A stretch of 64,000 nt of DNA from Aquimarina macrocephali JAMB N27 (GTDB lineage Bacteria; Bacteroidota; Bacteroidia; Flavobacteriales; Flavobacteriaceae): contig NZ_JACA01000001.1 of the NCBI RefSeq assembly GCF_000520995.1, positions 496,001 to 560,000 on the forward strand. The letters run 5' to 3'. Shown one piece after another: positions 7,903-16,608 of this stretch. A program made the translations under genes and the position numbers. The notes under the pieces are model-generated. The model saw only the letters and a program-made list of their open reading frames with translations. It had not been told where the DNA came from and did no database searches. Position 1 is the stretch's first letter, and the number at the start of each line of letters is the position of its first letter.

Positions 7903-10296
7903 TTAATAGTTAATTGATAATCTTAATAAAAAATTCCTACCCAAATCATCTGCAAAATATCGCTGACGATTTAAGTAATTTCTATAGCTTGTATTTAATA
8001 TATTGTTTATTGTTAACCCAACTTTTAGTTTGTTTCGTTCTCCTAGAGAAAACTCCATACTGGTATCTGCATTTAATAAATGATATGCATCTGGAGGTGT
8101 ATTAATTTCTAACAGCACATTTTCATTTTGCTGTGGAGAGAACACAGATATATTAGACGGGTATTCATTTTGTCTAAAAAAGTATTGACTTTCTAAAGAA
8201 ACATTAAGTCCGAACCAATTTTTGTTACTATAAGTAATACCGTTATTAAAAGTCGGCGCAGGGATATTAATCAACGCGATATCTTTTTCATTTTCTTTTC
8301 CTTTTACCATAGAAAAACTATGATCTGTTCTCCAATTCTGATGCCAATTAGCATAAAGTTTAGCATCAACACCTAATAACCTGATATTGGTTTGTCGATA
8401 TTCCCAAACAGGAAACGCTCCTCGTATAGATAACTGGACGCCTACAGGCTCTAGTAAAATATAATCATTAATAAAATTGGCATATGGTGCTATTTCCCAT
8501 CCCCATTTTTCTGTATTTTTTTGTGCGGTTAGAGATATTTTATGCGATGTTTCCTGATCCATCCTTAAATCTCCTAACTCAATTCTGGCAGCCGAGTGGT
8601 GTAAGCCATCACTAAATAACTCTGAAGGATTAGGAGCACGTTGTGCCAGTGCATAATTAAATCTAAATTCGTAATCTTCTCTAAAAGTATATTGTATTCC
8701 GGCAGTACCAGAAACGCTATGGTAATCAAAAACTGGATTAGTGAGCCATTGCGTATTAAAATCTTCAATGATCAGGTTAGAAAAATCTACGTCGTATCCT
8801 CTTTCGTCCCATCTGGTTTTTAAGTAAAATTTCTTAGCATCCATACGATTATAATCGTATCGAATACCTGCGTCTACAATGATATCATTTGTCACACTAT
8901 ATTCACCTGTAATAAATGCTCCGGCATCATACTTATCATAGTCAGGAATTAATCTTCTTACTCCTGTACTGGGATTTGCAAAATTATTCTGATATCTAAA
9001 TAACACTCCTACATTCCACAAAAAATCAGGATTCGAATCAAAACTAAAATCCGAAGTTAACGTATGTGTTTTTAATTCAAGATCTATACTGGGTAATTTG
9101 GTAAGTTCTTCTGTTCTTCGAATATCAAACTCAAATCGTTTGTTATATTGAAAATCATATTGTGTATTCCATTTCCCAAGTTCTTCAAAACGTTTAAAAT
9201 ACTTAAGGCGTCCCAAATGATGTGTAACTTCTTGTTTTGGATTATCAATCTCATAAGTAAAATCTCTAATGATTGCAGGCTGCTGCTCATTAATAGCATT
9301 TATAAGATCATCTACATTACCAATATGAGATGTTGCTAACACCCCTATTTCGTTATCAAAAAAAGAATAATATGCATCCCAACCGTGGGTAAATTTATTT
9401 ACTCCAAAAGATAGGGAAGCTCCTTTTTCGAATACTCCCGTATTAGAAAGAACATAGTCTGGTGCTTCTACATCTCCAAAGCGTTTTAATGATCCTTGTA
9501 CTTTAAAAAACCATCCATTTTTATATCCTTTTATCAATTCTGAAGAAACCGATCCTCCTCTGCCATTTACAGCTCCTGTTACCAAGGTCTTACCAAACAA
9601 AGTATCTTTTGAAGGTACTTTACGAGGTTCCATAATAATAACACCGCCAATTGCGTCTCCTCCATATTGTAGTGCAGAAGCTCCTTTGACAACAGTAACA
9701 TTTCCCGCTGTATTAATATCTACATTAGGGGCATGTTCATCACCCCATTCCATATCTTGCATGCGAACGCCATTATTCATAATCAATACACGACTTCCGC
9801 TAAGACCCTGAATAATGGGTTTTACTATCGTAGATCCAGTATTTAAAGACGAAACACCCGTAATTTCTCTAAGGGCATCTCCCAAAGAGGCACTCCCGTA
9901 TTTTTCTATGATATCAGAACCTATAGTTTCTTCTTGAGCAGAAGTTGTTTTAGTATCATTAGCTCCCGAAACTTTTACTTCTTCTAATTCATTAAGGTGA
10001 TGTTCTAAGGAGAAATCTTTTGAGGACGTTTTGCCTACATCAAGAGTTACTACCTGCGAATTACACTTTTCATGAGAAACAGTAAAAGCATATGCTGTTG
10101 CACATAAACCAGTAATAGAGTATCTACCAGAAGCGTCTGTCACGATTGTACGATTATTAAATGTTATTGTAGCGCCTTCAAGGGGTGCTCCGTCATGAAA
10201 ATCTATGACTCTGCCAGAAAGTGTTTTATCACATTCTTGTGCTGAAAGGAGATTTATCCCGAGAAGAAACACAAGTAACCAAGTGTGTCTTTTCAT
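7903..10296 (-). CDS. TonB-dependent outer-membrane receptor
   Basis: I place the start at the ATG at 10296 (MKRHTWLLVFLLGINLLSAQ, a clean signal peptide). An in-frame ATG at 10341 would add 15 residues ahead of the signal. The 797-residue protein has a carboxypeptidase-regulatory-like domain (GRVIDFHDGAPLEGATITF), a TonB-plug domain (EEVKVSGANDTK; GDALREITGVSSL; VLIMNNGVRMQDMEWGDEHAPNVD; VVKGASALQYGGDAIGGVI) and a 22-strand-type barrel ending in FLLRLSINY with a terminal aromatic. The substrate is unknown. The neighbouring metal operon and the Cys/His peptide upstream suggest a metal or metallophore, but this is inference. Confidence 0.9.
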   Translation of the reverse strand: MKRHTWLLVFLLGINLLSAQECDKTLSGRVIDFHDGAPLEGATITFNNRTIVTDASGRYSITGLCATAYAFTVSHEKCNSQVVTLDVGKTSSKDFSLEHHLNELEEVKVSGANDTKTTSAQEETIGSDIIEKYGSASLGDALREITGVSSLNTGSTIVKPIIQGLSGSRVLIMNNGVRMQDMEWGDEHAPNVDINTAGNVTVVKGASALQYGGDAIGGVIIMEPRKVPSKDTLFGKTLVTGAVNGRGGSVSSELIKGYKNGWFFKVQGSLKRFGDVEAPDYVLSNTGVFEKGASLSFGVNKFTHGWDAYYSFFDNEIGVLATSHIGNVDDLINAINEQQPAIIRDFTYEIDNPKQEVTHHLGRLKYFKRFEELGKWNTQYDFQYNKRFEFDIRRTEELTKLPSIDLELKTHTLTSDFSFDSNPDFLWNVGVLFRYQNNFANPSTGVRRLIPDYDKYDAGAFITGEYSVTNDIIVDAGIRYDYNRMDAKKFYLKTRWDERGYDVDFSNLIIEDFNTQWLTNPVFDYHSVSGTAGIQYTFREDYEFRFNYALAQRAPNPSELFSDGLHHSAARIELGDLRMDQETSHKISLTAQKNTEKWGWEIAPYANFINDYILLEPVGVQLSIRGAFPVWEYRQTNIRLLGVDAKLYANWHQNWRTDHSFSMVKGKENEKDIALINIPAPTFNNGITYSNKNWFGLNVSLESQYFFRQNEYPSNISVFSPQQNENVLLEINTPPDAYHLLNADTSMEFSLGERNKLKVGLTINNILNTSYRNYLNRQRYFADDLGRNFLLRLSINY

Positions 10297-10373
10297 TTGT
10301 AAAATAAATAATGGATAAACTGATCGGTATGGATATACCACAGTTAAGTTTCAGTAATAAAGTTTAGGTAAAA

Positions 10374-10658
10374 CTAAGCTGCAGGGGGAGCTTTGTTTAG
10401 AAAATTGTAAGCTGCAGATGAATCAAAATATCGATTCACATAAGTTGCTCGAACAACATCGGCAGGAACATGTACTGCTTCAGGAACAGTAATTGTATCT
10501 GCAGATATAAAATTATCATTATGATGATCAGAAGTAAATTTACAAAGAGTGCAATCTGCATCATTAGCATCATGACCCACAATATGTAAGTCTGCTAATT
10601 GAATGATACCAAAGAGTACCAAAAATACGGAAGCTAGTATTTGCCTATTAAACTTCAT
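10374..10658 (-). CDS. small secreted Cys/His-containing protein upstream of the TonB receptor
   Basis: A 94-residue protein starting MKFNRQILASVFLVLFGIIQLADL, a signal or anchor segment, followed by HIVGHDANDADCTLCKFTSDHHND (two Cys, several His and Asp). The rest has no recognised domain and ends in a Pro/Ala tail. Similar small proteins with an H-D-x-x-D-C-x-L-C core are often found just before TonB receptors in flavobacteria; I know no assigned function. It lies 77 nt before the receptor on the same strand, so one transcript is likely. Metal binding is suggested only by composition. Confidence 0.65.
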   Translation of the reverse strand: MKFNRQILASVFLVLFGIIQLADLHIVGHDANDADCTLCKFTSDHHNDNFISADTITVPEAVHVPADVVRATYVNRYFDSSAAYNFLNKAPPAA

Positions 10659-10793
10659 AACAGCAAATAAACGAAAAAAAATGATTGCTTATTATATTTT
10701 TTGGCTAAGAAAGTGTTAAAGACGTATAAAATCTATACTTTTTTGTGCTATTGCCTCCAGATGTTTTGATAAATCATTGTTTTAAAGAAGAAA

Positions 10794-10825
10794 ACTGCCT
10801 CTTTATAAAAAGTAAAAGAGACAGT
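10794..10825 (-). terminator. terminator of the small GG-leader peptide gene
   Basis: Read leftward, ACTGTCTCTTT / AAAGAGGCAGT form an 11-bp stem with one mismatch around a 10-nt A/T-rich loop, followed by TTTTC. It begins 11 nt after the stop of the 62-residue peptide gene. Confidence 0.7.
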
Positions 10826-10835
10826 TCTTTACTAG

Positions 10836-11024
10836 TTATCCTGCATTACAAGAGGTTACACATGCTGCCATATAATCCTGAGCTTCTTCTCCTGACCATC
10901 CTTTACCCATAAGAAATTCTGCTCGATCGTTACACATACCTACACATCCACCTCCACAAACAGTAAGTAAATTTTCTCTTTTAAGTCTTTTTACTCCTTC
11001 TAATTTTAAAATGTTTTTTAACAT
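10836..11024 (-). CDS. GG-leader bacteriocin-like / RiPP-like small peptide
   Basis: A 62-residue peptide. Residues 1-25 (MLKNILKLEGVKRLKRENLL...CGGG) follow the flavobacterial small-peptide leader pattern LKNIL-LEGVK-L-...-GG. The remainder has four cysteines (CVGMC near residues 27-31, AACVTSC near 54-60), so disulfides or thioethers are possible. It has its own terminator and stands alone between unrelated genes. No ABC transporter with a C39 peptidase or modification enzyme is visible nearby, so export would need machinery elsewhere. An 8-nt ATTACATT micro-repeat lies directly upstream. Toxin, signal or other role cannot be told. Confidence 0.6.
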   Translation of the reverse strand: MLKNILKLEGVKRLKRENLLTVCGGGCVGMCNDRAEFLMGKGWSGEEAQDYMAACVTSCNAG

Positions 11025-11133
11025 AATTACATTATTACATTATTACTTTGTTAAATCAACGTCCAAACTTTTAAAGGTACTTGGACTATATACCCACATT
11101 GTTATTAACGAATTATCTATTTAGTTATTACAC

Positions 11134-11982
11134 TTAGTTTCTCATAAATTTTATAGATTTTTCAGTAATTTCTTGTAAGTTTTTACTTAAATCATCTTTA
11201 TACCACGGATGTTTTACCCCAAATATATGATCGGCTCCTTCTACCAAGAAAATATCACTGTTAATGCTCCATTCATGTATATTTCTACTTTCCTGCATAT
11301 CAACTGTCGGATCATCTGTACCATGAATAATTAAATGTGGAATTTCAATTTTTTTGGCCGCATTAGCGATGGTTAATCTATCTTCATTTTCTATAAAAGA
11401 TGTATAAAATTGAAAATAATGTGGCATTTGCTGTTTAGTTCTTCCGTTTTCGATATACATTACTCCTTTCTTCTGCCAATATGCAAAGGCTTCTCCTTTT
11501 GGAAACCGGTTTTTGTAATCAGAAACACTTGCCCATGTTATTAATGTAGTGATTCTCTTATCTTCTGCGGCTTTAATAGTTACAATTCCACCACCACGAG
11601 AATGGCCTATCAAAGAAATGTTTGAAGTATTAATTTCATTTTTGAATTTAAAACCCGAAGAGGTTACCCAATTTATAATGGTTTCTAAATCATCTAATTC
11701 TTTGATATAATTATTATTACCAAAAGCTTCCAGATCAGGAAAATCAATAGGTTGTTTTGTAGTACCTCCGTTATGTGAGAAATTAAATTTTATAAAGAAA
11801 AACCCAGCGTTGGCAAAAGTTTCTGCCACCAAATCCCAAGCTCCCCAATCCTTAAAACCTTTATACCCATGACAAAAAATAATAATAGGTTTTTGCAACT
11901 CATTATTAGTATAAAAAACATCTGCCAAAATTGATTTTTGATGTCTTCCTGTTACTATTATATTTTTGCTTTTGGCCATCAT
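11134..11982 (-). CDS. alpha/beta hydrolase (dienelactone-hydrolase-like)
   Basis: A 282-residue cytosolic protein with the alpha/beta-hydrolase order. The oxyanion-side strand is IIIFCHGYKGFKDWG (about 35-50). The nucleophile elbow is GHSRGGG with Ser at about residue 127. The acid is in HGTDDPTVD (about 222), and the catalytic His is in VEGADHIFG (about 250). This layout fits small-ester or acyl hydrolases of the prolyl-oligopeptidase/dienelactone type; the substrate is not predictable. It lies 43 nt beyond the AddB-like gene on the same strand and may be read through from it. Confidence 0.85.
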   Translation of the reverse strand: MMAKSKNIIVTGRHQKSILADVFYTNNELQKPIIIFCHGYKGFKDWGAWDLVAETFANAGFFFIKFNFSHNGGTTKQPIDFPDLEAFGNNNYIKELDDLETIINWVTSSGFKFKNEINTSNISLIGHSRGGGIVTIKAAEDKRITTLITWASVSDYKNRFPKGEAFAYWQKKGVMYIENGRTKQQMPHYFQFYTSFIENEDRLTIANAAKKIEIPHLIIHGTDDPTVDMQESRNIHEWSINSDIFLVEGADHIFGVKHPWYKDDLSKNLQEITEKSIKFMRN

Positions 11983-12025
11983 AATTTTAAGTGTAACGTT
12001 TAATATCTACTCTATTATCTCGCAG

Positions 12026-14761
12026 CTATACTTCTTTTTCAATAAATGGGGTTTCAACATCAAAAATTTCCAGGATCAGTTTTTTTAACTGTAGCAGATA
12101 ATCATCGAACACTGCATTGGTGATTTCGTAATTTGCTTTCCCTCTTATGCTTTCTTTTGTCCCAAACCTAAGAAACCCTTCCTGAAGATTCTTAAATGAA
12201 ATTATACCTGCTTGAAAAGCTTCTGAAATTGGATTTTCATTATGTTGCATATATGCATATGCCAAAACCTGGATTACTTTGCTGTATTTATACTCATCGG
12301 TAATTATATCCCAATCCATAATAACGACATCATTTCGACCTACTCTTCCTGTCTTATAATCTATTATCCTTACTTGCCCATCTAGCTCATCGATACGATC
12401 TACTTTTCCTTTTATATAAATAGGAAAATCCAACTCAGGAATTCTCAGTTTTGTTTTTAGATTACTTTCTATGGCCAGAATTTTTAATCGGGCTCCACTC
12501 TTTATTAGTTTCTCCTCGGCTTTCAGGAAATTATATACATACTGCTTAGCTACTTCAAAAATCAAAAGATTTTTACCTTGCGTGATATTGAGCTTTGTAT
12601 ATTCTTGTTTAAACTGATCCCGAAGTTCGATGTCAATATGACCTCTCATCTTATTGATATCTTCTACAGTAAGAAATTTACCTTCTAATGGCTTATAAAA
12701 AGTTTCGAGCGTATTATGAATAACTGTCCCTAAAGTATTTGCAGCAATAGTTTCTTCTACCTGTTCGGTTTCAGTAACACCCAAAACATATTTATAATAG
12801 AAATCCATTGGGTTTCTTATATAAGCAGTTAGTGCAGAAGGGGATAACCCATAAGCACTTAGTTCTTTTAATTTTAGTAAAACAGCTTCATTTTTCTTTA
12901 TCTGTAATGGCTGGTTAGTTAACATAGGTACTTCTGCAGACACTACATATTTTGTGAGTTTATGTTTTGGTCTTTTGTCAATATCCAACTGAAGTAGAAA
13001 TCTGCTCTTTTCTCCACCACCTACTCCTTCGTCTTCCGTATTGTACAGTAGATATACTTTTTTGGCTCTTTGGATCAATCTATAAAAATGATACGTATAT
13101 ATAGCGTCTTTTTCTTTATATGTAGGGAGATTGTACGCTCTTTTCAGATCATAAGGAATAAAAGAATTCATGCTTTTCCCGGCAGGTAAAACTCCTTCAT
13201 TAACTGAAGTGATAATAACAGTTTCAAAATCAAGACATCGAGACTCTAACATCCCCATGAGTTGTAATCCACTAAATGGTTCACCAGAAAAATCGAGTGT
13301 CTCAGACATCATAATATCTTTATACAATGTATATAAAGATCCAATCGTTTCTAAATATTGATAGCTATTGTGTAGTGTAAAAACTTTATTAAAAACTAAA
13401 TGGAAATGGTATACATATTCTAATTCTAACTCATCGTTTTTCTTATCGAGATTATTCTTGAGCAATAGTATTATTTTTCTACAATTTTCTAAGGCTGTGG
13501 TAACATCTTTCCAGGGTTCAAATAGTAATGCAAGAGTTTCTTTTTCCTTATCTGAAGCTTTCTCCTGTAGTTTATCTAATGTTATGTAAACGATATTTTC
13601 TTTAGAAATGGTATTAATTAATCGTGTTGCTTCAAACCCTAATATCCTATGTGCTGGCAGGCTATTTAAAATTTCTAATACTAATTTATAATAGAATCCT
13701 TTGGAGTTAGAATTCTTATGAAGCCCAAATAAAAGTTCAAAAAATGCAGCTATTGGAACTTCTTTAAGAGGTAGTCCCATTGTAATATTTAGGGCTTCGA
13801 TTGTATTGGGCAAAGAATTAAGTAAAGGCTGCAATAGTGCTTCATCTGCAAGTACTAAAGCTGTTTTTTCGATCTCGGTCTTGGGTATCATAGTCAATAT
13901 TTGGCCAATGGATTTTGCTTGTCCAATATTTTTAGGTACTCCTATTAGAGTGATGTCTTTTTCTTCAGAAAAATTGTTTTGTACCCATTGAAATGGATTC
14001 TTTTTATAGTACCCCCATTGATTTTTATATGTTCGTAAGAATAAAGACGCTTCGTGGTAGGTGTTCTCCACAAAAAACTGATCCGCATCCCAATATACCT
14101 GAGCAATATCAGCCTCTAAGAGTGATTGAAAAATGATCTGTTCTGCATTATTAAGTGCATTAAATCCTACCAGAATATGTGTTCTATTTTCGGTATTAAT
14201 ATACGCTTGGATATCTTCTGATGCTTTTCTGTACAACAATCCTTGATATCCTATTTTTTTGGAAAGCAATTTATTTTTAAAATTGTCATAGTAATCCATT
14301 AGGTTTTCCCAAAACCTAATATAATTTTTAACCAATTCGGTTTTTTCTTTTTGTAAATACCAATGGTTTAAGTCTTGTATTCCTGATAAATAAGAAAAAA
14401 AGCTCTGATGATCTATACAATACCTGTCGATTTCATTAAAATCATAGATCAAGGTCTGGGCCCAATTGCTAAAGGTTTCAAAATCCTCTTTTTCTAGGTG
14501 GGTATGAGTGTTTAGGTACGTTTCATAAAACTCAAATAATGTCTGAACATTATCAATTTGTTGCAATCCTGATAGTCGAACAATAAATTCTTCAATACTA
14601 AGGATTACTGGAGCAAAAAGAGTTTGATCAGGATATGTTTCTAAAAGTTCTTTTTTAAGAAAAAGCCCTGCTCTTTTGCTAGGTACCAGAAAAATTAGAT
14701 CACTTATTTTTTCTGTAGTGCCTTGCACTTCTAGTATAACATCTTTTAGAAAACTTTTCAA
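12026..14761 (-). CDS. PD-(D/E)XK nuclease, AddB-like recombination protein
   Basis: A 911-residue protein with an inactive-helicase-like N-terminus (IFLVPSKRAGLFLKKELLE at residues 23-41), a long helical middle, and a C-terminal PD-(D/E)XK nuclease. The nuclease contains LSPSALTAYIRNPMDFYYKYVLG (about 640-662) and IDELDGQVRIIDYKTGRV (about 785), with the catalytic D and DYK. Length and order fit the AddB/RexB-like subunit of Bacteroidota double-strand-break repair nucleases. The partner AddA-like gene lies 1.8 kb upstream on the same strand, beyond an OmpA gene. It would resect DNA ends for RecA loading. Exact AddB orthology is probable rather than proven. Confidence 0.82.
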   Translation of the reverse strand: MKSFLKDVILEVQGTTEKISDLIFLVPSKRAGLFLKKELLETYPDQTLFAPVILSIEEFIVRLSGLQQIDNVQTLFEFYETYLNTHTHLEKEDFETFSNWAQTLIYDFNEIDRYCIDHQSFFSYLSGIQDLNHWYLQKEKTELVKNYIRFWENLMDYYDNFKNKLLSKKIGYQGLLYRKASEDIQAYINTENRTHILVGFNALNNAEQIIFQSLLEADIAQVYWDADQFFVENTYHEASLFLRTYKNQWGYYKKNPFQWVQNNFSEEKDITLIGVPKNIGQAKSIGQILTMIPKTEIEKTALVLADEALLQPLLNSLPNTIEALNITMGLPLKEVPIAAFFELLFGLHKNSNSKGFYYKLVLEILNSLPAHRILGFEATRLINTISKENIVYITLDKLQEKASDKEKETLALLFEPWKDVTTALENCRKIILLLKNNLDKKNDELELEYVYHFHLVFNKVFTLHNSYQYLETIGSLYTLYKDIMMSETLDFSGEPFSGLQLMGMLESRCLDFETVIITSVNEGVLPAGKSMNSFIPYDLKRAYNLPTYKEKDAIYTYHFYRLIQRAKKVYLLYNTEDEGVGGGEKSRFLLQLDIDKRPKHKLTKYVVSAEVPMLTNQPLQIKKNEAVLLKLKELSAYGLSPSALTAYIRNPMDFYYKYVLGVTETEQVEETIAANTLGTVIHNTLETFYKPLEGKFLTVEDINKMRGHIDIELRDQFKQEYTKLNITQGKNLLIFEVAKQYVYNFLKAEEKLIKSGARLKILAIESNLKTKLRIPELDFPIYIKGKVDRIDELDGQVRIIDYKTGRVGRNDVVIMDWDIITDEYKYSKVIQVLAYAYMQHNENPISEAFQAGIISFKNLQEGFLRFGTKESIRGKANYEITNAVFDDYLLQLKKLILEIFDVETPFIEKEV

Positions 14762-14869
14762 GTATTTATGATTTTATGTGCAAGATATTAAATCTGAAGG
14801 CAAACCTGAACCTCTTAAGAAGAATCGATCGTGTTAAGTCAAGATCTTTATTTAATTTTCTAAAAATAA

Positions 14870-14899
14870 AAAACGTCCCGAAAATTTCGGGACGTTTTT
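14870..14899 (-). terminator. strong intrinsic terminator after the OmpA gene
   Basis: AAAACGTCCCGAAA and TTTCGGGACGTTTT form a near-perfect 14-bp stem followed by a T-rich tract in the leftward direction. It lies 27 nt after the OmpA-family stop codon and separates that gene from the AddB-like gene. Confidence 0.88.
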
Positions 14900-14925
14900 A
14901 TTATTATGATTGAGAGACTTTATTC

Positions 14926-16329
14926 TTATTTCACTAAGTTGATCTCTACACGTCTGTTTTCTTTTCTACCTTTTCTAGTCTTATTAGAAGCGATAGGTCT
15001 GTCTTCACCATAACCAACAGCTGATAATCTGAACTGGTCGATACCATTTTCTGTCAAGTAGTTCTTAACAGAATTTGCTCTAGAATCAGATAATCTTTGA
15101 TTAAGTTTAGCACTTCCTACACTATCAGTATGTCCTTCTACAGTAAATTTAGCATTAGGGTACTCTTTTAATATCGCTATGATATCAGCAAGTGCTTGAT
15201 TAGACTCTGATTTAATGGTAGATTTACCAGAATCAAACAAGATAGTTTTTGCATAGTTATTAAGAGTCTTCTGTACTTCTTCAGTTACTTCTGGACAACC
15301 ATTGTTAGCAACAGTACCAGCAACGTCAGGACAGTTATCATCTTTATCTAATACACCATCACCATCTTTATCTTGGTAAGGACATCCATTATTAGCAGCT
15401 GGTCCAGCTTCATTAGGACAACCATCTTTACCATCAGCGATTCCATCACCGTCAGCATCAGGACATCCATTAAGAGCAGGTAATCCAGCTTCAGTAGGAC
15501 ACTCATCTTTAGGATCTGGAACTCCGTCACCGTCAGTATCAGGACATCCATTAAATTCAGCAGTACCTGCAGTATCAGGACACTCATCTTTAGCATCAGT
15601 GATTCCATCACCATCAGTATCAGGACATCCGTTGAATTCTTCTAAACCAGGAACGTCTGGACATTCGTCATCTTTGTCATATATTCCGTCACCATCAGTA
15701 TCTTTACCTCCAAATGCGAAAGTAAGTCCTGCAGAATGTTGGAAATGAGTTGGTGGGTAACTACCAGTCTCATAATCTTCAAATACGTGCTTGTAAGTTG
15801 TTTGAAGGTTAAATGCTAAGTTTTCAGTTAACCAAAAGTTGAATCCAAGAGAACCGTTTAATGTTCCAGCTCCTTTTTCATCAAGCCAAGTATAACCTCC
15901 ACCTACACCTAAGTAAGGATCGATCCAACTTGAACCAAATGCTTTCTTAAAGCTGTAGCTAATTCTACCATCTAAGGCATAATAAGATAGGTCATCAACT
16001 TTTAAATCTTCTCCTGTAGTAGGATTTTCTCCCCAGTTTTCTATTTTGTTAACCGATCCTGCCGCTGTAAAACTAAAACCATCTCCTATATATCTACCAA
16101 CAGATAATTTGGAAACAGATGGAAGGATGTTCCAGTGGTCACTAGCATTAAAATATTCATCGAAAATTTCTCCCTGACTGGTAAGGTCTCCCCCAGTAGG
16201 AAAGATGTCAACGGCATTAATGCCTATAGAAACCGCCCAAGGATTGTTTTCATCTTGTGCATTCGCCGTACTAAATCCAAGTACAAGTAACGAAGCCACT
16301 AAAAATCTGCTAAGATGTTTCATATTCAA
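14926..16329 (-). CDS. OmpA-family outer-membrane protein with thrombospondin type-3 repeats
   Basis: A 467-residue protein: signal peptide ([16 protein letters not shown], residues 9-24), an eight-stranded beta-barrel (about 30-205), a linker of five or six thrombospondin type-3 calcium-binding repeats (DxDGDGxxDxxDxCP units, about 210-340), and a C-terminal OmpA domain ([60 protein letters not shown]) that binds peptidoglycan. It is a typical abundant structural porin of flavobacteria. It has a textbook promoter at 16358-16388 and a strong terminator, so it is probably monocistronic and highly expressed. It splits the AddA/AddB-like pair. Confidence 0.93.
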   Translation of the reverse strand: MNMKHLSRFLVASLLVLGFSTANAQDENNPWAVSIGINAVDIFPTGGDLTSQGEIFDEYFNASDHWNILPSVSKLSVGRYIGDGFSFTAAGSVNKIENWGENPTTGEDLKVDDLSYYALDGRISYSFKKAFGSSWIDPYLGVGGGYTWLDEKGAGTLNGSLGFNFWLTENLAFNLQTTYKHVFEDYETGSYPPTHFQHSAGLTFAFGGKDTDGDGIYDKDDECPDVPGLEEFNGCPDTDGDGITDAKDECPDTAGTAEFNGCPDTDGDGVPDPKDECPTEAGLPALNGCPDADGDGIADGKDGCPNEAGPAANNGCPYQDKDGDGVLDKDDNCPDVAGTVANNGCPEVTEEVQKTLNNYAKTILFDSGKSTIKSESNQALADIIAILKEYPNAKFTVEGHTDSVGSAKLNQRLSDSRANSVKNYLTENGIDQFRLSAVGYGEDRPIASNKTRKGRKENRRVEINLVK

Positions 16330-16357
16330 TAATTTAATTTTTAAGTGTTAATTAGAG

Positions 16358-16388
16358 CAAATGTAATATGTTAAAAATAACTGTCAAA
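16358..16388 (-). promoter_or_regulatory. Bacteroidota promoter of the OmpA gene
   Basis: On the minus strand TTTG (16388-16385), 19 nt, then TACATTTG (16365-16358) match the consensus TTTG-N19-21-TAnnTTTG. The ATG follows about 28 nt later. This is the best match to the consensus that I found in the window. Confidence 0.8.
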
Positions 16389-16608
16389 GATAAATCTAAT
16401 AAATTTTTCTTAACAGGCCAGCATATATCGCAGCTTTGGAGAGTGTAGTCGTTTTTTCTTACAGTTTTCTAGCCCCAAAAAAAGCAATGATTTTAACCTT
16501 ATTAGAGAAAAATTAAAGTATCTATCTCAGCAATTACGTTACAATTATAAGATAAAAATACCTTTTATCCTTAAATTTCTTTTAGTAATTATAAAAATGA
16601 TAGTTTAT

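Noticed and set aside
11030-11052. ATTACATT tandem micro-repeat before the GG-leader peptide
   Set aside because: Only about two and a half units in an AT-rich leader; could be chance or slippage and gives no functional hint.
15348-15614. 88-codon frame inside the OmpA gene
   Set aside because: It is a frame shadow of the TSP3 repeats (repeated [12 protein letters not shown]-like wording) with no independent support.
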